A stretch of 11,431 nucleotides of DNA from Hydnum rufescens UP504 (GCA_014904985.1 MU129403.1:1-11431), one strand, 5' to 3'; positions 1 through 8,165 are shown, numbered from the stretch's first letter. Made by a program: numbers and translations. Notes: generated by a model not told the origin, from the letters alone.

Positions 1-333
1 ACCTTCGCTCTCGTCTCCTTTTGTACCCATCCGAGAAATGTCTGTGCGCGGAATATTCCCGCAGTTGTGTTCCGTTTTTCCGACGCAACCAAACACTGGG
101 GCATTTTTTAGTACCTATTCTCCCCTGTAAGCGGGTAAATTCCTTGATAGTTTGAGACACGTCCCACGCCGTTACTGGTGTCTGGGGGGACGCGGTTCGA
201 TACAGAACGAAAGTGCTGAAAGGGAAGGGCATCCAGAACCCCGTGACCAAGGCGACTGTTTTTGCTTCCCTTGACCTCGCGCATTTCGAGCTCCACATCT
301 CCTGCAATTGCAATAGAACCGCGTACAGTTTGC
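1..333 (-). pseudogene. R1 relic, left copy (unknown protein fragment)
   Basis: This segment is repeated in inverted orientation at 7237-7576, with long near-identical blocks such as the first 19 bases against 7558-7576. Read on the minus strand it gives an almost continuous frame containing GDVELEMREVKGSKN, GHGVLDALPFQHF, YQGIYPLTGENRY and then, after one TAA, IFRAQTFLGWVQKETRAK. I recognise no family. The homology starts at base 1, so the unit very probably continues to the left of the window. The copies differ by numerous one-base indels, so neither is an intact gene. The strand is chosen only because this frame is the longest coherent one; coding potential is not proven. Confidence 0.5.
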
Positions 334-570
334 GCGTCATATCCCTGCTACCTATTCAGTGAAACTTTCCCTTCACTGAAGCACCCATCAAAATTTTCAT
401 CTGCTATCTGATGTCATTCATCAAGAAAAGAATGCCAGCTTTCGTATCTTTTTAGCGCTCTGCCGCTTCCCCGCAGTCAGGACCCCAGGGACTTCTGTGG
501 GGTTTTCGCAGGATGTATTATCCGTACACCTTGCCACCGTCTATGGAGGCCATTGTTTTCAACCTCCCAA

Positions 571-674
571 TGTGTTTCCTCCTTACTCGGAGTTTCGGTT
601 TCACTTTCTAGTAATCACCCTATCCCAGGCTCAGTTGACCCCCTCAACGAAATGCAATCGATTGAATCCCATAA
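571..674 (-). pseudogene. R3 relic, left copy (about 100 bp)
   Basis: This stretch matches 3324-3424 in the same orientation. On the minus strand it reads roughly DSIDCISL..STEPGIG, one stop, then LLESETETPSKEETHWE. The other copy reads DSIASTPL..SAEPGTG, then LEREAETPGNEETHLE. Several differences are synonymous (ttg/cta, gga/ggg, acc/act) and the one indel is three bases, which favours a formerly coding minus-strand frame. Acidic, Ser/Thr-rich and unrecognised. It lies about 240 bases upstream (minus sense) of R1, so the two may belong to one ancestral unit. Confidence 0.5.
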
Positions 675-1012
675 CAGAACCGTGCGCAGCAGATGAAGCG
701 ACGGATGCAAGATACCTAATAGTGGCAGAGGACGCGGGGGGCACTGCCGTTAGCCATTTTCCTCCCGATCCCAGAGTGCCCTGCTTCTACCATTTCGCCG
801 GGGTAAAAGTCGGCGCGGGAGGTGCCAATCCGGTACGTGTGCCCTGGGGAAAATATGGAGAGTCAGTGGGTGGACTGATGGTTGGTGAGTTCCGACTTCT
901 TCGCTGCTTTTGCAAGTCGAGTCGAGGTGGCGTTTTATTACCGGTAGTTTCGCATGGGCAGAATTAGACGACGGGTGCTCCATATGCCACGAGTGAATTG
1001 ATCGCGGCCGGT
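675..1012. other. No gene identified
   Basis: Open frames exist on both strands: a plus frame through 967 and a minus frame at 750-983. They overlap, have no start context I trust and carry no motif I know. The plus frame has a Gly/Val-rich stretch at about 780-890 (VKVGAGGANPVRVPWGKYGE). I cannot choose a strand. Confidence 0.3.
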
Positions 1013-1550
1013 TTAAGTCAGTTCGCCGATGACCCGAATTGCTGCGCTCATGTGCGGCTGCTTATTCTCCAGGCACTTCATGCGAGCAGTTCCACCTGCA
1101 TTGCACATGTCAGGGGTAAGAGGTCCCTCGCTTTCATCCCTGCAAGCCTTTTTTTTTTTAGCCGTCGTCTCCTGCGCAGCCAGATGCATGAGATTCATTC
1201 TGTCCACGCCTTCCTGGCTGTCCGACGGAACTGTAAAGCCCTCAGCTTTAGATTCTTTCAATGATGATGGCGAGAAATGTGAGTAGCCACATGCTATATG
1301 GTTAATATTCTGGATCTGATCTCGGAACACACGTCCAGCTGCGAAAACATCCCATAGCCAGTGATTAAAAACGGCGTGTATTGCGGTTCAGCTACTTGAA
1401 AACAATCGTCGGAGCACGATTCCATTGCGCGTTGTGCAATAATGTCCCTACTTCTTCCAATTGCGAAAGCGCCGGTCTGCCTAGGAACGTTACATACGGG
1501 TGCATGACTCGTCCCATATCATGATAAAGGTCCGTTCTAGTTTCTTCCAT
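1013..1550 (-). pseudogene. Unrecognised minus-strand gene-like fragments
   Basis: Two protein-like stretches lie in succession on the minus strand. The first, 1550-1392, starts at an ATG and encodes 52 residues (METs at 1 and 14; pieces such as RVMHPYVTFLGRPALSQLEE and LLHNAQWNRAPTIVFK). The second, within 1330-1013, contains FTVPSDSQEGVDRMNLMHLAA and ends in IRVIGELT. The 'PSD..E..DRMNLMH' wording faintly resembles the segment before the SAM-binding region of LaeA-like fungal methyltransferases. No glycine-rich SAM motif follows, so this is only a weak idea. The two pieces are in different frames, so if they are one gene it is broken or carries an intron. A T11 run at 1149-1159 lies inside the second piece. 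Confidence 0.25.
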
Positions 1551-1822
1551 ACCAGGCGAAATTCAACCGGACTTCTCGATTGCTCCAGATACCGGCTGCT
1601 AGAAGCTGAGATCCACAGTCTCGTGCACAATGAACAGGCATAGACCGGAGGGTGCCGACGATATCCAATTACAAACAGGTGCGATTCTCGATCTAGGCGC
1701 TTTGCCCCATCCTCCGCAGTTCCTCTGATAGTATCGAAGTGCGCGAATCCATGTAATCAGTCCATGCGGCACACCTATGACGCTGATTGGGGCTCCGCTT
1801 TTTAGCAACGTATAATGATTGG

Positions 1823-2192
1823 AAGCACTCGAATCGTTTATGTTGTTACAGTTTTCCAGCCTGGCATTGGTCCAGCCTGACACTTCCGTATATTTTCAGT
1901 TGGATATCGCGGTGCGCAAGACGGCATGGGATGGCCGGCTTGAAATTGAATTATATCCTACTTCCCCGACGACCTCGCATCACACTTTCTGACTATGTGC
2001 GCCGGTACTTTGGGAGTCAGTTATTTGGAAAGTGGGTTTTTCGATGTCGTCCCTGGCGGTGAGTCTTTCACAGTGCACGCGCGACTTCGGAACTAATCGT
2101 TTTATTTTCCAGTGGCACTCTGGGGGGGGGATATTAACTCGAATAGCGGTGAAGGAAACTATATTGGCTTTCCTCAAGTGTACCTTCGTAGG
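1823..2192 (+). pseudogene. R2 relic, plus-strand copy (unknown protein fragment)
   Basis: This is an inverted copy of 3449-3811. The frame at 1845-1989 reads MLLQFSSLALVQPDTSVYF then QLDIAV and GRLEIELYPTSPTTSHHTF, followed by TGA. A second frame at 2013-2192 reads GVSYLESGFFDVVPGGESF, one TAA, then VALWGGDINSNSGEGNYIG and FPQVYLRR. The same frame change occurs in the other copy. The alternating hydrophobic pattern suggests beta strands; I recognise no family. At 2061-2114 a GTGAGT...CTAAT...TTTTCCAG stretch of 54 bases could be a fungal intron. However, the other copy has no stop there, and several differences are synonymous in the read-through frame, so I favour coding sequence with a TAA lesion. 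Confidence 0.5.
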
Positions 2193-3323
2193 AAAATTTT
2201 TTTTCGGCGAAAATTCTTCAAGTATTTAAAGTGTGGTGTCACTTCCCAGCTTATCCTCCATTGCAACTGGTTGGTCCAGGCTACCTAGCTGGAACTCCCC
2301 ATCGCGATGGCTTCGGCTCGCAGGTACGCAATAGTTGCCAATCGTTGTCTGGAACTTCACGCTCATCACTGCTTTCAAACAGTTTATTATGACGCTCGAC
2401 GAAAGTGGTCTAAATCATTTGAGTTATCGCACTATTTTTGGTCGAGTGCGAAACCCCGAAAGCGATGTTTTTAATGCTCTTAGAGGCGTCGGAGGCTATG
2501 GACCAGGGGTCCGTTCGCGGCCCGGAAAGCCCATTGAAGTCATTGGTTGTGGCGTCCTCCTTTGAACTTGACAGAGGTGATCGCCGCTCCTCGGACTCAA
2601 ATATTCGTTCATTTTGCTCTGCTTGTCCCCTTCGCGCGAGGTACAGTGCTCGCTTCATAACCACCACTTCTCGTGCAGGCGGTAGGCAGGACCACTAGCC
2701 CCCTACGTAGAGGCTGGGTCCCCCGTTTGTACAGATGTAACATAGCACCCCAATTGTATGGCCATCCAAGTGTACACATGTTCGCCGACCCGCCTAAACT
2801 GAAGCTTGATCGTGGCTTGATCCTGCACTTTTGATCGCTTTGCAGAACAATAATCCAGAAATATTCCGACCCCCTATGCTGCTAAGAATGGTGAGTCATT
2901 ATTTTGAGTGCTGGAGGTGTCGACGACTGAAATCTACGCACCGCTCAATATTACTGTGTATCCTTACGCCGAGCTCCTGTACACCATCTATATAGCCCCC
3001 CCTTTTCCCTTTCATTTGTTCCACATGTGAGCGAGAAGTGACAGGTACATCAGTGGGAAGCTCTGTTGTGATCCGTGCACATTGAATACCATCAGCTCTA
3101 AAGGGTGGACGCAGCTCGTGAGGAGCGTGGTGAATAAGATGCGTAAACTTGATATAATGTTCAACGTGGACCCTAAATTATATTGACGATGAAGTGAGTG
3201 AAAATATAACATGTCACTAATACATAGGCTATGAGGCGCGCGAGACGTGAGTCTTGCTCGTAAGTTTATAATTCCCCATGGGTATGGACTGCCCGAGTAC
3301 TAGCAAGGGAATCAAACTCCAGA
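2193..3323. other. Spacer between inverted R2 copies, nothing identified
   Basis: This stretch forms most of the loop between the two R2 arms. Overlapping open frames of 76-86 codons exist on both strands at 2335-2698, with no motif I can name. A 51-codon plus frame at 3030-3185 (YISGKLCCDPCTLNTISSKG and KMRKLDIMFNVDPKLY) could be chance. No tRNA, reverse transcriptase, integrase or transposase signature was seen. Confidence 0.3.
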
Positions 3324-3424
3324 TGTGTTTCCTCGTTACCCGGGGTTTCGGCTTCCCTTTCCAATACTCCTGTCCCAGGCTCGGCTGATTTGCTCAATGG
3401 AGTAGAAGCGATTGAGTCCATAAG
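3324..3424 (-). pseudogene. R3 relic, second copy, in frame with R2 end
   Basis: This is the counterpart of 571-674. On the minus strand it continues the same open frame as the end of the adjacent R2 copy: a 100-codon frame at 3568-3266 runs from HARIRNQSFYFPVALWGGD through YIGIPQVHLRR to DSIASTPLSKSAEPGTG and LEREAETPGNEETHLEFD. So R2 and R3 belong to one coding unit here. The C-terminal part is acidic and probably disordered. Function unknown. Confidence 0.5.
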
Positions 3425-3448
3425 TTTTGAATATAATATATAGTAACA

Positions 3449-3811
3449 CCTACGAAGGTGCACTTGGGGAATGCCAATATAGTTTCCTTGACCATTATTC
3501 AACTGAATGTCCCCCCCCCAGAGTGCCACTGGAAAATAAAATGATTGATTGCGAATTCGAGCGTGCACTGTGAAAGACCCACCACCGGGGATGACACCGA
3601 AAAACCCGGTGCAATATAACTGACTCCAAAAGAACCCTCACACAGGCCCACAAAGTGTGATGCGAGGTCGTCGGGGGCGTAGGATATAATTCAATTTCAA
3701 GCCGGCCTTGCGCAATCCCGTACACCGCGATATCCAAACTGAAATATACGGAAGTGTAGACGGGACCAATGCCAGGCTAGAAAAATCTAATAACATGGGC
3801 TATTCGAGCTC
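3449..3811 (-). pseudogene. R2 relic, minus-strand copy
   Basis: Inverted partner of 1823-2192. Minus-strand frames read MLLDFSSLALV, then with a one-base deletion TSVYFSLDIAVYGIAQGRL, EIELYPTPPTTSHHTLW, then in a second frame GVSYIAPGFFGVIPGGGSF and TVHARIRNQSFYFPVALWGG. This copy is open where the plus copy has TAA. Over about 105 bases of the second frame the copies differ with no indel, and I count 8, 6 and 2 differences at codon positions 3, 1 and 2. That is a mild sign of past coding constraint. A run of nine G/C (3511-3519) is kept in both copies. Confidence 0.5.
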
Positions 3812-4104
3812 CCGTTAGACGGTTTGGTAAAATTGGTGAGCTGGGTGGGAACATCAGGAAAACCGGACGTGTTCCAGAGCATGTCGTCCCTTCCGAGGCT
3901 CCGGAGCGCTGTGAAGCAGTGTCCTGGAGACTCTTGAGCACTCCGAATCTCCAGAGTCGTGGAGCATGGGTGCTGGTTGGACATGATCTGAGTCTCGGGT
4001 GGTAGCGATGGACTCGTGAGAAAGATTGAATACTTGTGGAGGCCGCACTCACAGGAATCATCAGGAGGGGAACGATCATACTCACTGCGGAGATATCATC
4101 CCCA
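3812..4104. other. Unassigned stretch between R2 and tandem repeat
   Basis: Open frames of 64-102 codons occur on the minus strand (4085-3777) and a coding-like piece on the plus strand (about 3842-3890, with GKPDVFQSMSSLPRLRSAV). They overlap antisense and I cannot decide between them. No known motif. Confidence 0.25.
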
Positions 4105-4452
4105 AATACCCTGGGCCTGGTCTCAGCCGGATCACTGGAGGTGGCGGCAAAGACGGCTCCAAGTTTTGCACGATTGTCTCATCTTCACGAGTTTCCGGTG
4201 CCAGGCCGAACGTACTCGACTCTGGGGTTCCACCGTCATCGGATCGGGACTCCAAGCCCGTGTCTACCCCATCTCCTCCGAATACCCTGGGCCCGGTCCC
4301 AGCCGGATCACTGGAAGTGGGTGGCAAAGACGGCTCCAAGTTTTGCATGATTGTCTCATCTTCACGAGTTCCGGTGCAGCCGAACGTACTGGACCCTGGG
4401 TCCCACCGTCATCCGATCGGGGACTCAAGCCGTGTCTACCCCATCTCCTCCG
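4105..4452 (-). repeat. Tandem repeat, two units of about 175 bp, protein-like
   Basis: Unit 1 is 4105-4280 (176 bp) and unit 2 is 4281-4452 (172 bp). They share blocks such as aataccctgggc, gcaaagacggctccaagtttt and tgtctaccccatctcctccg. Differences include several one-base indels, so unit lengths are not multiples of three and frames shift between units. The best uninterrupted frame is minus, 4348-4082 (88 codons): REDETIVQNLEPSLPP, SSDPAGTGPRVFGGDGVD, LESRSDDGGTPESSTFGL, then the start of a second round. It is acidic, Pro/Ser/Gly-rich and likely disordered. A plus reading (AGSLEVGGKDGSKFC) is also open, so the strand is uncertain. It could be the C-terminal part of a minus-strand gene, possibly the NLR lying upstream in that sense. 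Confidence 0.6.
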
Positions 4453-4499
4453 ACTATGGGAGGCGAGGCAATGTGGTGGTCTTCTTGACCCGAGAATCG

Positions 4500-5690
4500 A
4501 TTTGATGTCCTCCACTATATTATCCACAACGACAGATCCTCTAGCTTCTCGAGGGACGTCCCAGCTGTGTGATGCAAGCTAAGATTATTTCAAGTGCCTG
4601 CTCCATTGCACTCGTGTCATCCAAGGCCCCTTAAGCAGCAGCTCAGAGGTCTGGCGAAGTATTCTTTGGGGGGAAATGAGTGTTAAGACGCCACGGGATA
4701 AGAAAGGCGTGATAGTTACAAGATAAAACGGGCAAACCAGTGGTTAGGATGGACGCATTACGATAATCCCGCTCAGATCGATGAGGTGAAGCCGAGCTCC
4801 TTCTGGAGGAACATAGAACAACAGGAGTCGGCAGGTGGCAAATGCGCGATTTGAGATCAACGTTAATGGGTGCAAAAATTCCCCAAGTCCTGCGCTCGCC
4901 TTGCTATCTGCATCGCACAGTCAAAAGAGTTGGTAAGTGACTCTTGGAGGATTTGCATGTCCCTCCAAGGCCTCCTGAGCAGCCACGGCTTCGATAGTGA
5001 CTACAAGAGGGACACTAAGATCCCGTCTATGAGTAGATTACATGGAGAGTAGAACTGGAAACATCTCACAGATATGACCAAATCGAGCGGAGGAACATCG
5101 GGATTTGGTGATTACACTATGCGCGATCCACTGCTGAATCGCCTTGGCTGCTTGCTCTTGACCTGAGTCCTTGCATAAACCCCATACTGTGAGCACATAA
5201 TATCGACTCAACAACGTAGCCTCACTCTGGAAAATCCCTACCGACTCCACACATTTCATGTTGAATCTTTGACAGACCGAGCAGACACCGTTTTCGACCC
5301 TCAAGTCCAGAGAGGCAGGGGATGTTTGAAATACAGGCCGAGCCAGCACCTGGCTCGCGGAACATCACTTGCCTGAGATGTATCATGCTCTTCGTAAGAG
5401 AGCGCCAGAATTGTCGGATCATGTGGTTGGGAAGAAAGCGCTTCAAATAAATGGGTATGGGAGTAATGAGAAGGGCCTGTGAAAAGAAAGGGGCTCTGAC
5501 TCTGACATCCCAAAATATGGGCAAGTTTGTGGGATATAGTACTAAGTGTGACAGGTGTGTGACAAAGGGAATAATAAATATGATTACTGAAATACCTCCT
5601 CTATAGCTAGCCGAGAGCATTCTACAGGGCTGATTAGCATGCCTGCCGCCCGTTGCAAAATGAAGACATGGGATTGTAGTCCCCATGTTC
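4500..5690 (-). pseudogene. Helical, TPR-like fragments, possible NLR tail
   Basis: This lies directly downstream (minus sense) of the post-NACHT region. Protein-like pieces occur in different frames. At 5330-5038 there is SEATLLSRYYVLTVWGLC followed by KDSGQEQAAKAIQQWIAHSV. Around 4985-4930 there is AAQEALEGHANPPRVTYQLF, and shortly after it AMQIARRAQDLGNF. Around 4640-4560 there is ALDDTSAMEQALEIILAC. The 4985 and 4640 pieces start from similar DNA (gctgctcaggaggccttgga versus gctgcttaaggggccttgga), so they may be diverged repeat units. 'L...G..EQAAKAI..W' is what a TPR-type helix pair looks like, and TPR tails are common in fungal NLRs. No clear consensus repeats were found, so the domain name is inference. 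The part at 5690-5340 is open but hydrophobic and unrecognised. Confidence 0.3.
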
Positions 5691-5699
5691 TGGTTTCAT

Positions 5700-6440
5700 C
5701 CCCTCACCTTGCTATCATCCCAGGCCCACAGCCGGCAGAGTACTACCTATTAGGTTCATCGCCTCGAGCCACCACCAAAATTTATCATGAGAATGCCTCC
5801 AGACTTTGAAGACTTCGAAGACCCGAAGGAAAATCGATTTTGTTGATGCTCCAGTACCTCATCAATCTTTCTTCTTCGATCTTGACATACGATAGATGTG
5901 GCGCCGACAACGGCGTGCATACTGAACTCTGGCGACAATGTACGCTTTCACTTGCTGTTCAAGAGGGACGGATCCGAATCCCAGCACGTCCCACTTGATA
6001 ATTTAGTGAATAGCCATGAGTTCAAAGGATCAGGTGCATGTCTGAGTGCCTGCTCTCGCACGCGGACAACGATGAATTCGGAAAGAGAGTATCGCGATGG
6101 ATTCGTCATGAATTCGAGAACGAAGGGATGTAGAAACACGGTGCCTCATCAATATTGGACGGTGGGAGGAGGGCTGAGTGAAGATGGCGCAAGGTATCCT
6201 CAACAATGTGCATTTCGAAGAACAAATGAGCTAATGAAATACACGGGAAGAGGCCTCGTGCAATAGCACAGCCTCCCGACGACAATTTGAAAGCATCTCA
6301 GAATCTACGGTTACATGAGGAGACGGAGTTGCGAGCACCCCTATGCAGAGACCATTCCAGCTAGGTATAAGTGTGGCCCCTGCGTCTTGCAATGAGCGGG
6401 TGTCAAGTTATTAAGGCGTAGCTGTGTGCAAGGATTTCAG
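5700..6440 (-). pseudogene. Post-NACHT helical region of fungal NLR, frameshifted
   Basis: In fungal NACHT proteins the NTPase is followed by a winged-helix-like segment, an 'HPSF..FLT.P.R' motif, a 'YACRYW' motif and an 'FL..HLLHWLEALSL' motif. Here, in minus-strand order and spread over frames, I see LRHLHSALLPPSNIDEAP then FYIPSF (about 6200-6130); LHPFVLEFMTNPSRYSLSEF and VRVREQALRHA (6139-5948 frame); WDVLGFGSVPLEQQVKAYIV then VQYARRCRRHI (about 6000-5898); and FWWWLEAMNLIG (about 5779-5744). Order and spacing match the family well. At least three frame changes and several stops separate the pieces, so no full-length product is expected unless the indels are assembly errors. Contiguous with the NACHT domain upstream. 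Confidence 0.75.
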
Positions 6441-7233
6441 ATCGATCGTCACCCATGATTCGGATTGCCGGAGCTGCATAAACGAATAGCTTCCCGATTT
6501 CTCTACAAGGCGTCCACCTCATTCTCTGTCGCCCGATTGGCAGGCAGCACCGAATCAAGCTTCTGTGGGATTTTGCCAATCACTAGCATATATAGCCTAA
6601 CGTCCACCTGAATGATCGAGGCTAGACGTTCAAGAAGAATCGACTTCGCGAGTTCGGAGCCTTGTCGAAAACCGTGGAATATATGAGGCTCGGGCGACTT
6701 GTGATCAAGAGACGAAAGAAAGGGTAATTGGATGTGCGAGCATAGAATCGGCAGAATGTCTGCCGACCCCTTTCATCAAGAGCATCAAGCACATGAAGCG
6801 TGGGTGGTCGCCTCGGATTGATGTTAGAAGCGCGTCAAGATCAATCCCTGGAACTGAGGCATAGCTCCCGGTGTCCGAGTGTCAGATCATGTGTTCAGAC
6901 TTCCACCATGGACGTTCTTGGACGCTGCGTCTGATGGTGCGAGAAGGCGAGGCGGGAACACAACTAGCGGGTCACAGAGGGGGTCATCAACTTCGAAGGA
7001 AGAAAAACCCCGTGCTAACACTCTCCAACCAACGACATGACCTCGGCCAATAAGGTACGGAGTACCTCGAGACACGACACTGACGCGCTTGTGCACATGA
7101 CACGAGGAAAGAGACAGAAAAAGGCGGTTAAGTCCTGTGAATATTCTTCGAAGCCCCGTGTTGAAATGTGGTCATCGCCTTTGGAGATAATGGGGGACCG
7201 ATGATGTGCGCCGTATCCAAGAGGGCAGATCAA
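6440..7233 (-). pseudogene. NACHT NTPase domain of a STAND/NLR gene, degenerate
   Basis: NACHT domains bind and hydrolyse nucleotide and drive oligomerisation of NLR receptors, which in fungi act in non-self recognition and cell death. In minus-strand order: a Walker A-like remnant CPLGYGAHH (7227-7201) where GxxGxGKS/T is expected; LTAFFCLF...SCLEVLRTLLAEVMSL (7140-7030), matching the strand and helix after the P-loop; Walker B LHVLDALDERG (6798-6763), keeping the acidic pair; PFFRLLITSRPSL (6714-6688), the sensor motif; VDVRLYMLVIGKIPQ (about 6580-6540); ENEVDAL (about 6520) and LFVYAAPAIRIMGDD (6486-6445). The frame changes near 6870-6800, 6690-6640 and 6505. The Walker A lysine and Ser/Thr are not present as read, so nucleotide binding would be lost even if frames were repaired. 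'PFFRLLITSRP' and 'LFVYAA' are typical of Agaricomycete NLRs as far as I know them. Confidence 0.85.
7201..7227 (-). other. Degenerate Walker A (P-loop) remnant
   Basis: Reads CPLGYGAHH, in line with the NACHT frame that continues to LTAFFCLF about 25 residues later, the usual P-loop to strand spacing. Against GxxGxGK[S/T], the first Gly is Cys, the Lys is Ala and the Ser/Thr is His. It ends only ten bases from the R1 repeat boundary at 7237. The assignment rests on spacing and the PxGxG core. Confidence 0.5.
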
Positions 7234-7236
7234 CCG

Positions 7237-7576
7237 GCAAACTGTGCGCGTTCTACTGCCAGGGGATTGGATACTGCGAAATGCGCGAGGCCAGGAAGCA
7301 AAACAAGTCGCCTTATTTGGTCACGGGGTTCCCGATGAGCCCTCCTTTTCAGCACTTTCCGCTGCTGTATGCGAACCGCGTCCCCGAGACACCAGTAAGC
7401 GGGTTGGAACGTGCTCAACTATCAAGGAATTTACGCCGCTTTACCAGGGGAGATAGGTACCAAAACATGCCCCAGTGTTTTGATTGGCGTCGGAAAAAAC
7501 GAACACAACTGCGGAATATTCCGCGGCACAAAGACATTTTCTCGGATGGTTACAAAAAGGAGACGAGAGCGAAGGT
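7237..7576 (+). pseudogene. R1 relic, right copy, inverted to 1-333
   Basis: Reverse-complement counterpart of 1-333; conserved blocks include gcaaactgtgcgcg (7237-7250), gaaatgcgcgag, tatcaaggaattta and atgccccagtgtt. Plus-strand frames give EMREARKQNKS, PPFQHFPLLYANRVPETPV, DRYQNMPQCFDWRRKKR and similar pieces in shifting frames. Compared with the left copy it carries many extra single bases, often in A, T or G runs. It sits between the PNP-like segment and the NACHT P-loop remnant of the minus-strand NLR gene, in the opposite coding sense, so it probably interrupts that gene. Identity unknown. Confidence 0.55.
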
Positions 7577-7796
7577 TGCAACTCGATATTAGCCTTGCCC
7601 GATAGGTTGTCGTCATGTCCTGAGACCTCAGTATGGGGACGATCATGTGCCACAGTCGAACATCAAGCTTTCATTCTGGCCTCGGTGTTGGTATGGCGGG
7701 CCTATGGTGTAATGGCAGGGTCTCAATCTTTGGGCCGCTCAAGGCGTGGCCTCTGGCTGTGCCGAACCAATTTGTTTTCAACGCAATTAGGAGCTT
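7577..7796. other. No gene identified between R1 and telomere-like motif
   Basis: A plus frame (7484-7798) stays open through here but its start lies inside R1 and no motif is visible. A 'TGGTGTAATGG' string near 7705 resembles a tRNA A box, but there is no B box at the right distance and no cloverleaf. Confidence 0.3.
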
Positions 7797-7811
7797 AAAC
7801 CCTAACCCTTA
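7797..7811. repeat. Short interstitial telomere-like motif
   Basis: The plus strand reads aaaccctaacccttagg at about 7797-7813; the complement contains TAAGGGTTAGGG, two units close to the fungal telomere repeat TTAGGG. Two units can occur by chance. Its position near the junction between the R1-containing segment and the NLR relic fits a repair scar but does not prove one. Confidence 0.3.
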
Positions 7812-8165
7812 GGCCAGCCCACCTTGTTGTAAATTACGTAGCAGTCATTACAAATTTTACAATTGAAGCGGCCCCCAATCACTTGTCTAACAGAAGGGAG
7901 TATATACAGCCGCCTCCATACATTCTTGGCAAACGGTATGCAGAAATGATGTATCGCTCTCTCCAGCACTCCACACACACGAAGTGCCTTGTGAGAAATG
8001 GCTTCATAGGACTTGGATGGGGGAGCTAATATAGTGATGGAGCTCGAGGAGGCGCACAACAGTACTCATAACACATCTCTCAAAGCAATTATACAATCCT
8101 TTCTGAATGTCATCATGAACACCGCCTTCGGTGGCTTCTGGGCACGATGAAACGCTCCTAATACA
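7802..8165 (-). pseudogene. Unassigned NLR linker or PNP C-terminal remnant
   Basis: This lies between the PNP-like and NACHT parts, on the same strand. One frame (about 8165-8004) reads CPEATEGGVHDDIQKGLYNC then FERCVMSTVVRLLELHHYIS. A second (8059-7802) reads SYEAISHKALRVCGVLERAI and then VIGGRFNCKICNDCYVIYNK. The last piece resembles the CxxC half of a ZZ-type zinc finger (G-R-[FY]-x-C-x-x-C-x-D), but the first CxxC is missing, so I do not assign it. It could equally be the degraded C-terminal half of the PNP domain plus linker. Position is the main argument for linking it to the NLR gene. Confidence 0.35.

Noticed and set aside
2061..2114. 54-base intron with GTGAGT donor and TTTTCCAG acceptor in R2
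   Set aside because: The second R2 copy is open through it with synonymous differences, so I prefer coding sequence; the length being a multiple of three leaves splicing possible.
5260..5310. Zn2Cys6 transcription factor motif (CSVCQRFNMKC)
   Set aside because: Only the first three cysteine positions fit; the second half of the cluster and the basic linker are absent.
7700..7770. tRNA-like A box (TGGTGTAATGG)
   Set aside because: No B box at a suitable distance and no cloverleaf pairing could be drawn.
7802..7880. ZZ-type zinc finger (GGRFNCKICNDC)
   Set aside because: Only one CxxC half is visible and the preceding pair and the histidines are missing.
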